Part shown: one piece after another, positions 15,738 through 23,639 of the stretch
Layout of the letters: each line of letters begins with the position of its first letter
How positions within the stretch are numbered: the stretch's first letter is position 1
Assembly (NCBI GenBank): GCA_013388515.1
Contig: JACAFC010000268.1
Span: 1 to 33,875, forward strand
DNA from: Ignavibacteriaceae bacterium
GTDB lineage: Bacteria; Bacteroidota; Ignavibacteria; Ignavibacteriales; Ignavibacteriaceae
Direction: 5' to 3'
DNA: 33,875 nucleotides
The notes under the pieces: generated by a model
Seen by the model: only the letters and a program-made list of their open reading frames with translations
What the model was told of the DNA's origin: nothing
The model's database searches: none
Program-made: the position numbers and the translations under genes

Positions 15738-17159
15738 TCAGGCATGCGGCGCGCAATCGCGACCGTGCGAGTGGGCCTGGGCGCGACCGTCCTTCTTGGG
15801 AAGGACTAGCCCTAGTCGCTTGGCCCTGCGGAAGAGTGTGCTCTTGTGGATGTGGAGGTCCCGGGCGGTGGCCGCGCGATTGTAGCCGTTGCGCTCCAGC
15901 GTCGTGCGGATTACCTGGGCGTCGAGAAGATCCCGGGCCGACCGGATGTCGGAGGAGGAGCCGGAGGGGATGCCACCACCGCGTGCGGTCAGCTCATCGG
16001 GCAGATGCTCGAGGCCGATGTGGCCTTCGCCGCAGTGGATGAAGGCGCGCTCCACCACGTTCTCCAGCTCGCGCACGTTGCCGGGCCAATCGTGGGCCAT
16101 GAGGAGCGAGATCGCCTCGGCCGCGATCCCCCGGACCGACCGGCGCTGACGCCGGTTGAAGCGGGCGATGAATTCGTCGACGAGAAGGGGGATATCCTCC
16201 TTGCGCCGTCTCAGGGGAGGTAGTTCTACGCGCACGACGTTTACCCGGTAGTAGAGATCCTCGCGAAAGGCGCCCGAACGGGTTCGCTCGGCCAGATCAC
16301 GGTTCGTCGCCACCATGATTCGGGCGTCCGTGATCTCCGAGCGGGTGGCGCCGAGGGGCTCGTAGGAGCGCTCCTGGAGCACCCGCAGGAGGCGGACCTG
16401 GACGGCCGGGCTCACCTCGCCGATCTCGTCAAGGAAGAGGGTCCCTCCTCTTGCCAACGCGAAGCGTCCCGGCTTGTCCTTGTTGGCGCCGGTGAAGGCC
16501 CCTGCTTTGTAGCCAAAGAGCTCTGACTCGAGGAGGGTGTCGGGAAGGGCCCCGCAATTCACCGCCAGGAAGGGACCGTCGCGCCGGGGACTGAGGGAGT
16601 GGATCATCCGGGCGATCACCTCCTTTCCGGTCCCCGTCTCCCCCAGGAGCAACACCGTGCTCGGGCTCGCCGCGATGGCCGGCAGGACTTCGAAGATCCG
16701 CTGCATGAGAGGGCTTCTGCTGACCAGATCCCCGATCCGGAAACGCCCCTCGATCTCCTGCCTCAGTGCTTCGACCTCGCTCAGATCGCGAAAGGTCTCG
16801 GCCCCACCGACCACGTTCCCCTTGGGATCTCGGAGAACGGCGGTGGAAACGCTGATGGGAACGTCGGCCCCATCGGAGTCGACGATGTAGCCGGACTTCC
16901 CGATGATCGGCCTACCGCTCTTCAGCGTCCGCCGAAGGGCGCACTCGGCTTCACAGAGACTACAGCGGAAGACCTCCGAGCAGAGGCGGCCGAGCGCCTC
17001 CTCGCGGGAGACACCGGTGATCTCCTCCGCGGCCCGGTTGAAGGAGGTGATCCGCCACTCGAGGTCGACCGTGAAGACGCCGTCGGAGATGCTATCGAGA
17101 ATGGCGTCGGTCGCCGTCAGAGCTGTGGTCTCCGAGCGCTTCCTGGACCTCGCCATCAT
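15738..17159 (-). CDS. Sigma-54-dependent activator with PAS sensor (DVU2106-like)
   Basis: This is a 473-residue protein. The PAS domain spans about residues 18-130 and carries a cysteine cluster, C60-x5-C66-x2-C69-x3-C73. The AAA+ sigma-54 domain has Walker A GETGTGKE (173-180), the sigma-54 contact loop GAFTGA (220-225) and Walker B GGTLFLDEIGE (238-248). A C-terminal Fis-type helix-turn-helix, YNRAATARDLHIHKSTLFRR, binds DNA. There is no response-regulator receiver, so the signal is probably sensed by PAS itself, possibly redox or metal through the cysteines (inference). It should activate the promoter at 15611. The tail HSHGRDCAPHA is His/Cys-rich. Confidence 0.93.
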   Translation of the reverse strand: MMARSRKRSETTALTATDAILDSISDGVFTVDLEWRITSFNRAAEEITGVSREEALGRLCSEVFRCSLCEAECALRRTLKSGRPIIGKSGYIVDSDGADVPISVSTAVLRDPKGNVVGGAETFRDLSEVEALRQEIEGRFRIGDLVSRSPLMQRIFEVLPAIAASPSTVLLLGETGTGKEVIARMIHSLSPRRDGPFLAVNCGALPDTLLESELFGYKAGAFTGANKDKPGRFALARGGTLFLDEIGEVSPAVQVRLLRVLQERSYEPLGATRSEITDARIMVATNRDLAERTRSGAFREDLYYRVNVVRVELPPLRRRKEDIPLLVDEFIARFNRRQRRSVRGIAAEAISLLMAHDWPGNVRELENVVERAFIHCGEGHIGLEHLPDELTARGGGIPSGSSSDIRSARDLLDAQVIRTTLERNGYNRAATARDLHIHKSTLFRRAKRLGLVLPKKDGRAQAHSHGRDCAPHA

Positions 17160-17291
17160 CGTGGCCCGTGCCCTTCGGGACCGCTCGGCTGGACCGTACG
17201 AATCGGCATCACTGTGAGGCGCGCGTCCCGCCCGGTACTCATATCCACCTCCGTACTCGGTGCTTGTACTGCATGCGTGGATCGACGCCCC

Positions 17292-18008
17292 CTACGGCTT
17301 CCAGACCTCCCAGACCCTGCCGGCCAGATCCGGCCCCGGCTTCAGGGTCTTTTGCCCCGGCGTCCATCCCGAAGGCGTGACCTCTCCCGTCTTGCGGACG
17401 TGCTGGAATGCCTGGATCTGCCGCACCAACTCGTCCGGATTGCGGCCCACCTCAGGGGTCAAGGACTCCATCGCTCGAATGACGAAGTCAGGATCGATGA
17501 TGAAGCGGCCGCGGATGTCGACCCCCGCGGCTTCGTCATAGACTCCGTAGATGGCCCCGATCCGGCCCCCGGCATCGGAGAGCATCGGGAAGGGAACGCC
17601 CCCCTTGACCATCTTCGCGAGCTCCGCCTCCTGCCAGATCTTGTGGACAAAGCGACTGTCGACACTCATGGCGAGCACTTCGACCCCCAGGCTCTTCAGC
17701 TCCTCGTAGCGGGCGGCGACCACCGCCAGTTCCGTGGGTCAAACGAAGGTGAAATCACCCGGGTAGAAGCAGAGAACGATCCAGCGACCCTTGTAGTCCG
17801 AGAGTCTAATCGTCCTGAACCCTTCCTGACCGACGAAGGCGTTGGCCTCGAAGTCCGGCGCCTCTCCACCAACACGTGCCGTCACCACATGCAACATCGC
17901 TCCTCCTTCCGGGGTTGCCATCATCCCCGATCCGAGCATCCCGGGCTCGGCCGCAGACGGCATGGGGCCGCGCGCAGGCTTGACGCAACCGTCTTTCATC
18001 TCCGTCAT
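17292..18008 (-). CDS. Selenocysteine-containing peroxiredoxin (AhpC/Prx1 family, UGA recoded)
   Basis: Two adjacent frames join through a single in-frame UGA (17739-17741) into one 238-residue peroxiredoxin. The UGA stands exactly at the peroxidatic cysteine: [19 protein letters not shown] instead of the usual FTFVCPTE. Both sides are well-conserved family sequence ([41 protein letters not shown]), so this is recoding, not decay. Sec would be residue 90. The C-terminal resolving-cysteine motif (VCP in Prx1) reads [15 protein letters not shown], so it is likely a one-Sec enzyme. The start is ATG 18008 with a strong AGGAGGAGG. It reduces peroxides in the cytoplasm. Confidence 0.92.
17712..17741 (-). 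promoter_or_regulatory. UGA-Sec codon and candidate bacterial SECIS hairpin
   Basis: Directly after the UGA, the mRNA can fold GGCGG/CCGCC (17727-17723 with 17716-17712) around the loop UGGUCG. The stem starts 12 nt and the loop 17 nt after UGA, within the range expected for bacterial SECIS elements. The loop contains GGU, as in the E. coli element. The structure was judged by eye only. Confidence 0.6.
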
Positions 18009-18090
18009 CTCGTCTCCTCCTCCTCTGACGTTTCGCGACTTCCGGTTCGGTCATCCACGGACTCCCCTCAAGAGCCATCCGTAGCGGCGG

Positions 18091-18606
18091 CTATCCGAAT
18101 CGGTCATCCGACCGCTTCTCTGGAAGGCATCGTAGGCTCGAATCGCACCAGCCGATCGAATCCACGCCGAAGGAATCAAATTCCGGAATGTACGGCTTGA
18201 TGTCGAGCAAAGGCGTCCCGTCGAGGACATCGACATTCTCCACCTGCAACGTCCCGGCAAGGATCGATCGCAGTCGAACCACGCTCAGGCCAATCGGGTT
18301 GGGCCGGACCGGGGCGCGCGTAGCGAAGACACCCCTCTCCACCGTGTCGAGAAATGGGATCACGCGGAGCTTCACGCCCGACACGCGATGGAAATGGTAG
18401 AGCAGGATCACGTGCGAGAAACCATCGAGGTCCGCGAGTGCCGCATGGTATTCCGGAAGGACATCTACCGTCCCCGGAACACCGAGTGCTCCTCGCGGCT
18501 GGATCGGCATGCCCTCAATGGCGTGGAAGGGGGTATGGATGACTCCGATCGGTCGGTAGACGACGGCGGTCTCTTCCTGCTCTTCCATGGTCGGCCCGGT
18601 GCCCAC
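18091..18606 (-). CDS. TrmO/TsaA-family protein (tRNA N6-threonylcarbamoyladenosine methyltransferase type)
   Basis: This 171-residue protein has the family motifs YRPIGVIHTPF (about residues 17-27), DLDGFSHVILLYHFHR and the signature TRAPVRPNPIGLSVVRL. The family founder TrmO methylates t6A37 in certain tRNAs using SAM, but many family members beside metal genes have unknown roles. The start is GTG 18606, or ATG 18588, which gives MEEQEE. It is 82 bp upstream of the peroxiredoxin gene on the same strand. The C-terminus (EKRSDDRFG) is unremarkable. Confidence 0.85.
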   Translation of the reverse strand: MGTGPTMEEQEETAVVYRPIGVIHTPFHAIEGMPIQPRGALGVPGTVDVLPEYHAALADLDGFSHVILLYHFHRVSGVKLRVIPFLDTVERGVFATRAPVRPNPIGLSVVRLRSILAGTLQVENVDVLDGTPLLDIKPYIPEFDSFGVDSIGWCDSSLRCLPEKRSDDRFG

Positions 18607-18702
18607 CTCTAGGACGATCCCCTGGCAATCGATCCTGCCTGCCGCCTTGGTCTGCCGGGATGGCCACCTCAGCGATCCTGGCGGGTGACTCGATCCTTGC
18701 TA

Positions 18703-18730
18703 GTTATGAACCTATGTCCGTAACATACAA
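18703..18730 (-). promoter_or_regulatory. Candidate sigma-70 promoter of the trmO-prx-regulator unit
   Basis: On the minus strand TTGTAT (18725-18730) and CATAAC (18703-18708) are 16 bp apart, about 95 bp upstream of the start codon. The region is AT-rich against its surroundings. The repeated motif at 18704-18719 overlaps the -10 box, and TATGT-n5-ACATA (18713-18727) forms a dyad over the spacer. Confidence 0.4.
18704..18719. repeat. Shared 16-bp motif, copy 1 (candidate operator)
   Basis: TTATGAACCTATGTCC here and TAATGAACGTATGTCC at 18873-18888 differ at two of 16 positions. Copy 1 sits at the leftward promoter, copy 2 just upstream of the DUF134 gene. This suggests one regulator, perhaps DUF134 itself. 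Confidence 0.5.
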
Positions 18731-18872
18731 CCGGCGGCGAGGGGGTGTCCAGATCTTTTATCGGCTTTCGAGGAAGAGAGTCTGGCGTTCCTCTGGCTCA
18801 AGAGGAAGAGCGACTGGATTCCGTCTCGGGTTCCGACGGAGAGCCGACATCTTCCATTTGACCCTTGACACG

Positions 18873-18888
18873 TAATGAACGTATGTCC
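18873..18888. repeat. Shared 16-bp motif, copy 2 (candidate operator)
   Basis: TAATGAACGTATGTCC lies 25 bp before the DUF134 start codon, within AT-richer DNA that includes TTGACC (18858-18863) and TTGACA (18865-18870). It would cover the DUF134 promoter, whose -10 box is not clear. Confidence 0.5.
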
Positions 18889-18912
18889 ACCATGCATTCA
18901 GGAGGTGCCGGA

Positions 18913-19296
18913 GTGCCCAGACCCTTCTGCAACCGGATCATCGCCGGGCGGCCGGCCGTCTCGATCTTCAAGCCAATTGGCATCCCTGTCACGGAGCTCG
19001 AAGAGATCGTGATGACCCTCGATGAGTTCGAAGCGCTCCGGCTCGCGGATCTCGACGGGCTTTACCAGGAGCAGGCGGCCGAGAAGATGAAGATCTCGAG
19101 ACCCACCTTCAGCAGAATCGTCGATTCCGCCCGTCGAAAGGTCGCTGACGCCCTGGTTCACGGAAAAACCCTACGGATCGAGGGTGGCCCGATTCACCTA
19201 GGAGCTCGTAGATGCTGCCGGCTGCACGACCGGGCGGGCCACAGATCAACCGCCGGCAAACGTGGTACAACCCTACAGGAGGAGAGACCTCGATGA
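18913..19296 (+). CDS. DUF134-family putative DNA-binding protein
   Basis: This 127-residue protein is recognised by TLDEFEALRLADLDGLYQEQAAEKM and the helix-turn-helix SRPTFSRIVDSARRKVADALVHGKTLRIEGG (quoted in parts: TLDEFEALRLADLDG, then SRPTFSRIVDSARRK). The start is GTG 18913 (MPRPFCNR type) with AGGAGG 7 nt upstream. The C-terminal ~35 residues (CCRLHDRAGHRS...) are basic and less typical. It overlaps the next gene as ATGA. The family is coupled to NifX-like genes in many anaerobes and is thought to regulate them; targets are unknown. It probably controls the 16-bp motif at both promoters (inference). Confidence 0.88.
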   Translation: MPRPFCNRIIAGRPAVSIFKPIGIPVTELEEIVMTLDEFEALRLADLDGLYQEQAAEKMKISRPTFSRIVDSARRKVADALVHGKTLRIEGGPIHLGARRCCRLHDRAGHRSTAGKRGTTLQEERPR

Positions 19297-19667
19297 ACAT
19301 CTGCATTCCAGTCAATGAAGACCAGGGGCTGCGGAGCTCGGTGTGCGCCCATTTCGGTTCGGCGCCGTACTTCATGATCGTCGAGCTCGAGAGCGGGGCG
19401 TGCCGGGCCATTGCGAATACCAACCAGCATCACGGCCACGGGATGTGCATGCCCCTGGCGGCCCTTCAGGGCGAGAGCATTGATAGCCTGGTCGTCGGGG
19501 GTATCGGCGCTGGAGCGGTGAACAAGCTGCTCGCGGCAGGCATCCAGGTGTTCCTTTCAGAGGAGTCGACGGTCGAGGAAACGATGACCGCGTACAAGGC
19601 CGGGACGCTCCGTTTGGTGACACCTGAAACCGCCTGCGGTCACCATCGAACGCATGGCATGCACTAG
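19293..19667 (+). CDS. NifX-family Fe-Mo cofactor-binding-like protein, third copy
   Basis: This 124-residue protein opens MNICIPVNEDQGLRSSVCAHFGSAPYFMI, which is the family N-terminus (quoted in parts: MNICIPVNEDQGLRSS, then HFGSAPYFMIVE). GGIGAGAVNKLLAAGIQVF corresponds to the conserved core loop. The C-terminal His cluster, GHHRTHGMH, and NQHHGHGMCMP in the middle could bind metal. The start at ATG 19293 overlaps the DUF134 stop, with GGAGGAG upstream. The pair forms a small operon divergent from the large cluster. Confidence 0.9.
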   Translation: MNICIPVNEDQGLRSSVCAHFGSAPYFMIVELESGACRAIANTNQHHGHGMCMPLAALQGESIDSLVVGGIGAGAVNKLLAAGIQVFLSEESTVEETMTAYKAGTLRLVTPETACGHHRTHGMH

Positions 19668-19895
19668 GCTCGAATCGCAAGACGCGGGCGCAAGCCACCC
19701 GTGGTCGGCAGAGATCCCGTAGCCTCAAGTCTGCGCTGATCTACGGCTTCCTCGTATCGGGTTCATCAGTCGGCCGGCTAAGGACCCTGGATCGCGTGGC
19801 AATCCTATGCCTCGCTGACGTTCGCAGTCTGCTCTCGGGCCTCACATCGCCCTCTCTGCCGCCCACGTGGAAGGGTCCGGGAGTACGGCCCCGGA

Positions 19896-19932
19896 GTCGG
19901 AGTAGGAACCATGGTTGTCCACAGCCCCCTCC
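19896..19932 (-). ncRNA. Group II intron domain VI
   Basis: GGAG plus GGGGCTGTGG, loop ACAA, CCATGGTTCC, then TA bulge and CTCC: all positions pair with G-U wobbles allowed. The A of the bulge is the predicted branch point, 7 nt from the intron end. Confidence 0.7.
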
Positions 19933-19935
19933 ACA

Positions 19936-19968
19936 GAACCGGACGAGCGGGTTGCCCGCATCCGGCTC
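19936..19968 (-). ncRNA. Group II intron domain V
   Basis: GAGCCGGATGCGGG, loop CAA, CCCGCTCGTCCGGTTC: a 33-nt hairpin with the AGC catalytic start and the two-nt bulge position typical of domain V. It lies 5 nt after the reverse transcriptase stop. Confidence 0.88.
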
Positions 19969-19973
19969 CCACC

Positions 19974-21371
19974 TCAGGTAATGACGCCAAGTCGCCTGAG
20001 CGGGTAGGGATGGCAGACGTGCGCGGGAGGCAGCCATCGGTCGATGATCCGCTTCATGCGCACCCAGGGCAGGCGGTGCCGCTGACTGCGGCGCCGGAGC
20101 GTTCGCATCCAGAGGCGACCCACCTGGTGGCGAAAGATGCCCAAGGCGTGGCCGTTCGTCGGCACTCCGTAATACCGGATGTGTCCGCCAACCACGCTGC
20201 GCAACCACGCCCCCTGTCCCCGGATGGGGTGGTGCATGCGACGCCGAAGCTCGGTCTTGACCTCGTTCAGCTTCGCCTGCAGCCGCTTGCGGATCGTCTG
20301 GCGGCGCACCGTGAACCGTCCGTTACTCCGCTTCTTCCCGCAGATGTGCGTGAAGCCGAGGAAGTCGAACGTTTCCGGCTTCCCTTGTCCACGCTTCCGC
20401 CGGTTCTCGGCCGCGAAGGGGCCGAACTCCAGCAGCCGCGTTTTCTCGGGATGCAGCTCCAGGTGGAACTTCGCGAACCGGTCGCTCAGTTCCCTCTGGA
20501 AGCGTTCGGCGTCCGCTCGATGCTGGAAGCCCACCACAATGTCGTCGGCGAACCGCACGATGATGACATCACCGGTGGTTCGTGTCTGGCGCCAGTGGCG
20601 TGCCCACAGGTCGAACGCATAGTGGAGATAGATATTGGCCAACAGAGGCGACGCACTACCGCCCTGTGGTGTTCCTTCCTCCACCCGCAAGCGTTTTCCC
20701 TCCTCCAGCACGCCCGCGTTCAGCCATTTCTGGATGAGCCGTACGACGCGCCGGTCCGCGATGCGGTGCTCGACGAACGTGACCAGCCACCCGTGGTCGA
20801 TGGAGTCGAAGAACCCACGGATGTCCAGGTCGAGCACCCAGTTCACCTTCTTCGTCAGGAGACCAACGTAGAGAGCATCCAGCGCTTGATGCTGGTTGCG
20901 CCCCGGCCGGAACCCGTACGAGAAGCCGAGGAAGTCCGTCTCGTAGATGGCGTGCAGCACCTCGACCGCCGCCCGCTGGACGATCTTGTCTTCCAGCGTG
21001 GTGACCCCGAGCGGCCTTTGCCGCCCGTCGGCCTTGGGGATGTACGTTCGTCGGACCGGCTTCGCCCGGCAGGCTCCTCGCTTCAGCCTTTCGGAGAGCT
21101 CCCGGATGTTCGCATCCAGGTCTTCGCCGTAGTGCCGCCACCTCTCGCCGTCCACGCCCGGGGCCGCGTCCTTCTTCAGACCGAAGTACGCCGCCGTCAG
21201 CCGCTTCGGATCGTAGATGTGGCGCAGGAGCGCGGTGAACCGCATCTTCCCGTCTCTTCTGGCTTGTTGACGTACCCGCTCCAGCGCGCTGAGCGCGTCG
21301 GCCCGGCGCTGTGTCCGGGACGCGTTTTGCTGTCGCGGGTTCCCTTCGGCCGGCCCCCTTCCCTCCACCAC
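19974..21371 (-). CDS. ltrA: Group II intron reverse transcriptase/maturase
   Basis: This is a protein of about 465 residues. RT domains are visible in order: APGVDG (RT-1), PLGVTTLEDKIVQRA, FSYGFRPGRNQHQAL, DLDIRGFFDSIDH, EEGTPQGGSASPLLANIYLH, VRFADDIVVG (FADD variant of YADD) and LELHPEKTRL. The maturase X region follows (FLGFTHICGKK...). The C-terminus ends HPYPLRRLGVIT without a separate HNH endonuclease domain. GTG 21371 is the longest start in the frame; sequence upstream in the frame is weakly protein-like until a stop. The protein is probably functional. Confidence 0.93.
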   Translation of the reverse strand: MVEGRGPAEGNPRQQNASRTQRRADALSALERVRQQARRDGKMRFTALLRHIYDPKRLTAAYFGLKKDAAPGVDGERWRHYGEDLDANIRELSERLKRGACRAKPVRRTYIPKADGRQRPLGVTTLEDKIVQRAAVEVLHAIYETDFLGFSYGFRPGRNQHQALDALYVGLLTKKVNWVLDLDIRGFFDSIDHGWLVTFVEHRIADRRVVRLIQKWLNAGVLEEGKRLRVEEGTPQGGSASPLLANIYLHYAFDLWARHWRQTRTTGDVIIVRFADDIVVGFQHRADAERFQRELSDRFAKFHLELHPEKTRLLEFGPFAAENRRKRGQGKPETFDFLGFTHICGKKRSNGRFTVRRQTIRKRLQAKLNEVKTELRRRMHHPIRGQGAWLRSVVGGHIRYYGVPTNGHALGIFRHQVGRLWMRTLRRRSQRHRLPWVRMKRIIDRWLPPAHVCHPYPLRRLGVIT

Positions 21372-21863
21372 CTCCTCGGCCGGTCGCCCGGCTTCGTTCG
21401 GCGGCTTCCCGGGTACTTTGGGTCCGTCCGAACTTCCCAGAGCCGTGCATCATCGGCGTACGCCTTTCGGCTTCCCGACACGTCCCGCGGTTCCATCTTC
21501 CGCGGATGGCTCTGGGATCTCCCGGTTCCCGTGCGAGGTGCTTCCGAGCGTGCACGGGGTCTTTGACCGCGCGGGGTTCCGCAGCGCCTCGCGATATCGG
21601 CGCCCCGGATGTTGCCTTCCGCCTACCTCCACGGCGTCGGCACCCCGGAGGGTGTTCCTTACGCGGCTCGATACCCGGCCCGCCCGTACCCCTGCCGACG
21701 CTTCGACATCGCCCTCACGGGCGACGCCGCACGGCTCGGAGCCGGTATGGGCCGCTAGCCCTTTACCGTATGACTCATTCATCCACTACACCTCGCCGGT
21801 TTGACCGGCGCACGGAGGAAGAACCATGACAAGATGTCGTATAGTTCTCCCCGCCGAAGGGTC

Positions 21864-21880
21864 GGCCCCGACGAGGGGCC
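21864..21880. other. Hairpin in the 5' exon/5' leader region
   Basis: GGCCCC and GGGGCC are separated by GACGA. It lies 51 bp from the intron 5' boundary and about 60 bp before the Asp-box gene start. It may be an old terminator or a leader structure. Confidence 0.35.
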
Positions 21881-21938
21881 AAGAGAATCGTGGAGTGACC
21901 TCCTGACGGCTGCGGAAGAACAGCGTGGAGGACTGGCC

Positions 21939-23359
21939 ATGAAGAGCAATCCCCTCGCGAGCCTAGCCTCTCTGGTCACACTTATCCTGATCCCCGCCTC
22001 TGGCGCCCTCGGCAATTGGGGGCCGGACCAGAGGCTGACGAGTGATGGATCTTCGTCACTCACGTCATGGAACGGAGCTTGGTGCGTCGCCGCGGCGGAC
22101 AGCGCGGTCCACGTGGTCTGGTATGACTTCAGAGACGGCCAGTGGGAGATCTACTACAAGCGCTCGCTGGACAACGGCGCCTCATGGGAAGCCGACAGAC
22201 ACCTGACGAGCGGCTCCATCCAATCGACGTTCCCCGCAGTCGCTGCACGGGACTCACTCGTGCACGTCGTCTGGGCCGAGTTCGACGGGCGGTGGGGCAT
22301 CTCCTACAGGCGATCCGCGGACCGCGGGGCCACCTGGGAGGACGCCGTCCGGCTCGCGGTGAGCGCGGGGTCCGGGACGACCTACTACCCCTCGGTCGCC
22401 GCCGAGGGCTCCTGCGTGCACGTGGTTTGGCAGGACAGCGGACCCGGGAATGACGAAATCTACTACCTGGGCTCCCTCGATAACGGATCAACTTGGAGCG
22501 GCCGCAGGCTCACCGTCACAGACGATCCCTCGAAGGTGCCGTCCGTGGCCGCCTCCAGCACCTTCGTCCACGTGGTGTGGCAGGAGTGGCCCTCGTCGGC
22601 GTGTGAGGAGATCCACTATCTCCGCTCGACGGATCTTGGCCTGACCTGGGTTCCCGAGGAGACCCTCGCCGCTGGCGAGAGCCCGGCCACGAACCCGTCG
22701 GTCGCGGCTGACGGCTCCGTGGTTCACGTGGTGTGGAGCGACGCGCGGGAGACTGCTGGCGGGATCTACTGGCGAGGCTCGGGCGATGACGGGGCGACCT
22801 GGAAGATGAGCGCCTCATCACACCGGGGACGGGGGCTCCTTGGTGCTGTCCCTCCGTGGCGGTTTCCGCCTCTCATGTGGACGTTGTCTGGCTCGACGGA
22901 CGCGACGGCTATGCTGCGACCTACTACACCCGATCGCCGGACGGCGGGGTGACCTGGCAAGGGGAGACAAAGATCGCGGACGAGAGCGCGATGTCGGGCG
23001 CTCCCTCTCTCGCGATCGCAGGCCGCACGATTCATGTGGTCTGGACCGACAGGCGGGACGGGAACCACGAGATCTACTACGACCATGACGCGAACGGCAT
23101 CCCGGCGGGCGTGGGTATGGACCCGATGGCCCCGGCGGCCAGCGGCCAGATCCCCCTTCGGGTGTATCCGAACCCCTTCGTCTCCTGTGCGGCCGTCGAA
23201 GGGCGCGCGGGCGAGTGGATCGCCGTCCATGACGCGACGGGCCGGTTGATGGGAACATATCTCGGGGATCGCGTCGGGGAGGGCCTTCCTCCCGGGGTCT
23301 ACTTCCTCCGCGCCACAGGCGCCGGTCATTCCTTCGCAAGGGCCGTCAAGCTCGACTGA
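21939..23359 (+). pseudogene. Secreted Asp-box (sialidase-like) repeat protein with one frameshift
   Basis: ATG 21939 (GGAGG 8 nt upstream) begins a signal peptide (LASLVTLILIPASGALG). Six Asp-box-type blades follow (SLDNGASW, SADRGATW, SLDNGSTW, STDLGLTW, SGDDGATW, SPDGGVTW), each after a VHVVW strand, as in BNR beta-propellers. Near 22800-22806 one base is missing: the frame passes from DDGATWKMSA to that of TPGTGAPWCCPSVAVSAS. Restoring one base after ATGG-type 'acctgg' makes a continuous protein ending in an FlgD/T9SS-like domain (LRVYPNPF, PPGVYFLRATG). About 473 codons. Sequencing error or true decay cannot be told apart here. Confidence 0.8.
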
Positions 23360-23639
23360 GCGAGAATCCCTGCACCGAGCCCACAACAGCTTGCCCCGCC
23401 CCCCTCCAGGCCGGGCAGCTCCTCCCCTGCAACTCCTCGCCGCTGGTGAGCATGCTTGGCACCCCACGGATGCGTCTCACCGGCGCCGACCGCTGTCTCG
23501 CCCGTGTGATCCCGGGGCAGTTCACAGATTGCCGTCTGCCCAGGCAGGGAAGCGTGACCGAGGAGTACGGTCGCGGGCTTCTGCACGACTGGGTTCCCTC
23601 ACCGAACAAGCCCCTAGGGCTGCGCGTGTTCGCTCGAGA

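Larger units (their letters stand above)
19896..21813 (-). mobile_element. Complete group II intron
   Basis: On the minus strand the intron begins GTGCGCCGG (5' G at 21813), has an ORF-encoding domain IV, then domain V (19968-19936) and domain VI, ending ...CTACTCCGAC (19896). The terminal AC follows the predicted bulged A by 7 nt, as expected. The 5' exon ends TTCTTCC and GGAAGG at 21615-21620 could be its EBS1 partner. It is inserted in non-coding DNA between nifX and the Asp-box gene. The 3' exon begins with a 6-bp inverted repeat, TCCGGG/CCCGGA, and 19668-19895 has no gene. Confidence 0.88.

Noticed and set aside
17739-17741. Reading the UGA as an ordinary stop that makes prx a pseudogene or two small genes
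   Set aside because: The UGA coincides exactly with the catalytic cysteine codon, there is no frameshift, and the downstream part is fully conserved with no ribosome site of its own.
18130-19682. A 15-nt exact repeat (TAGGCTCGAATCGCA) in the trmO-like gene and after nifX
   Set aside because: One 15-nt match is expected by chance at roughly this window size, and one copy lies inside a conserved coding sequence.
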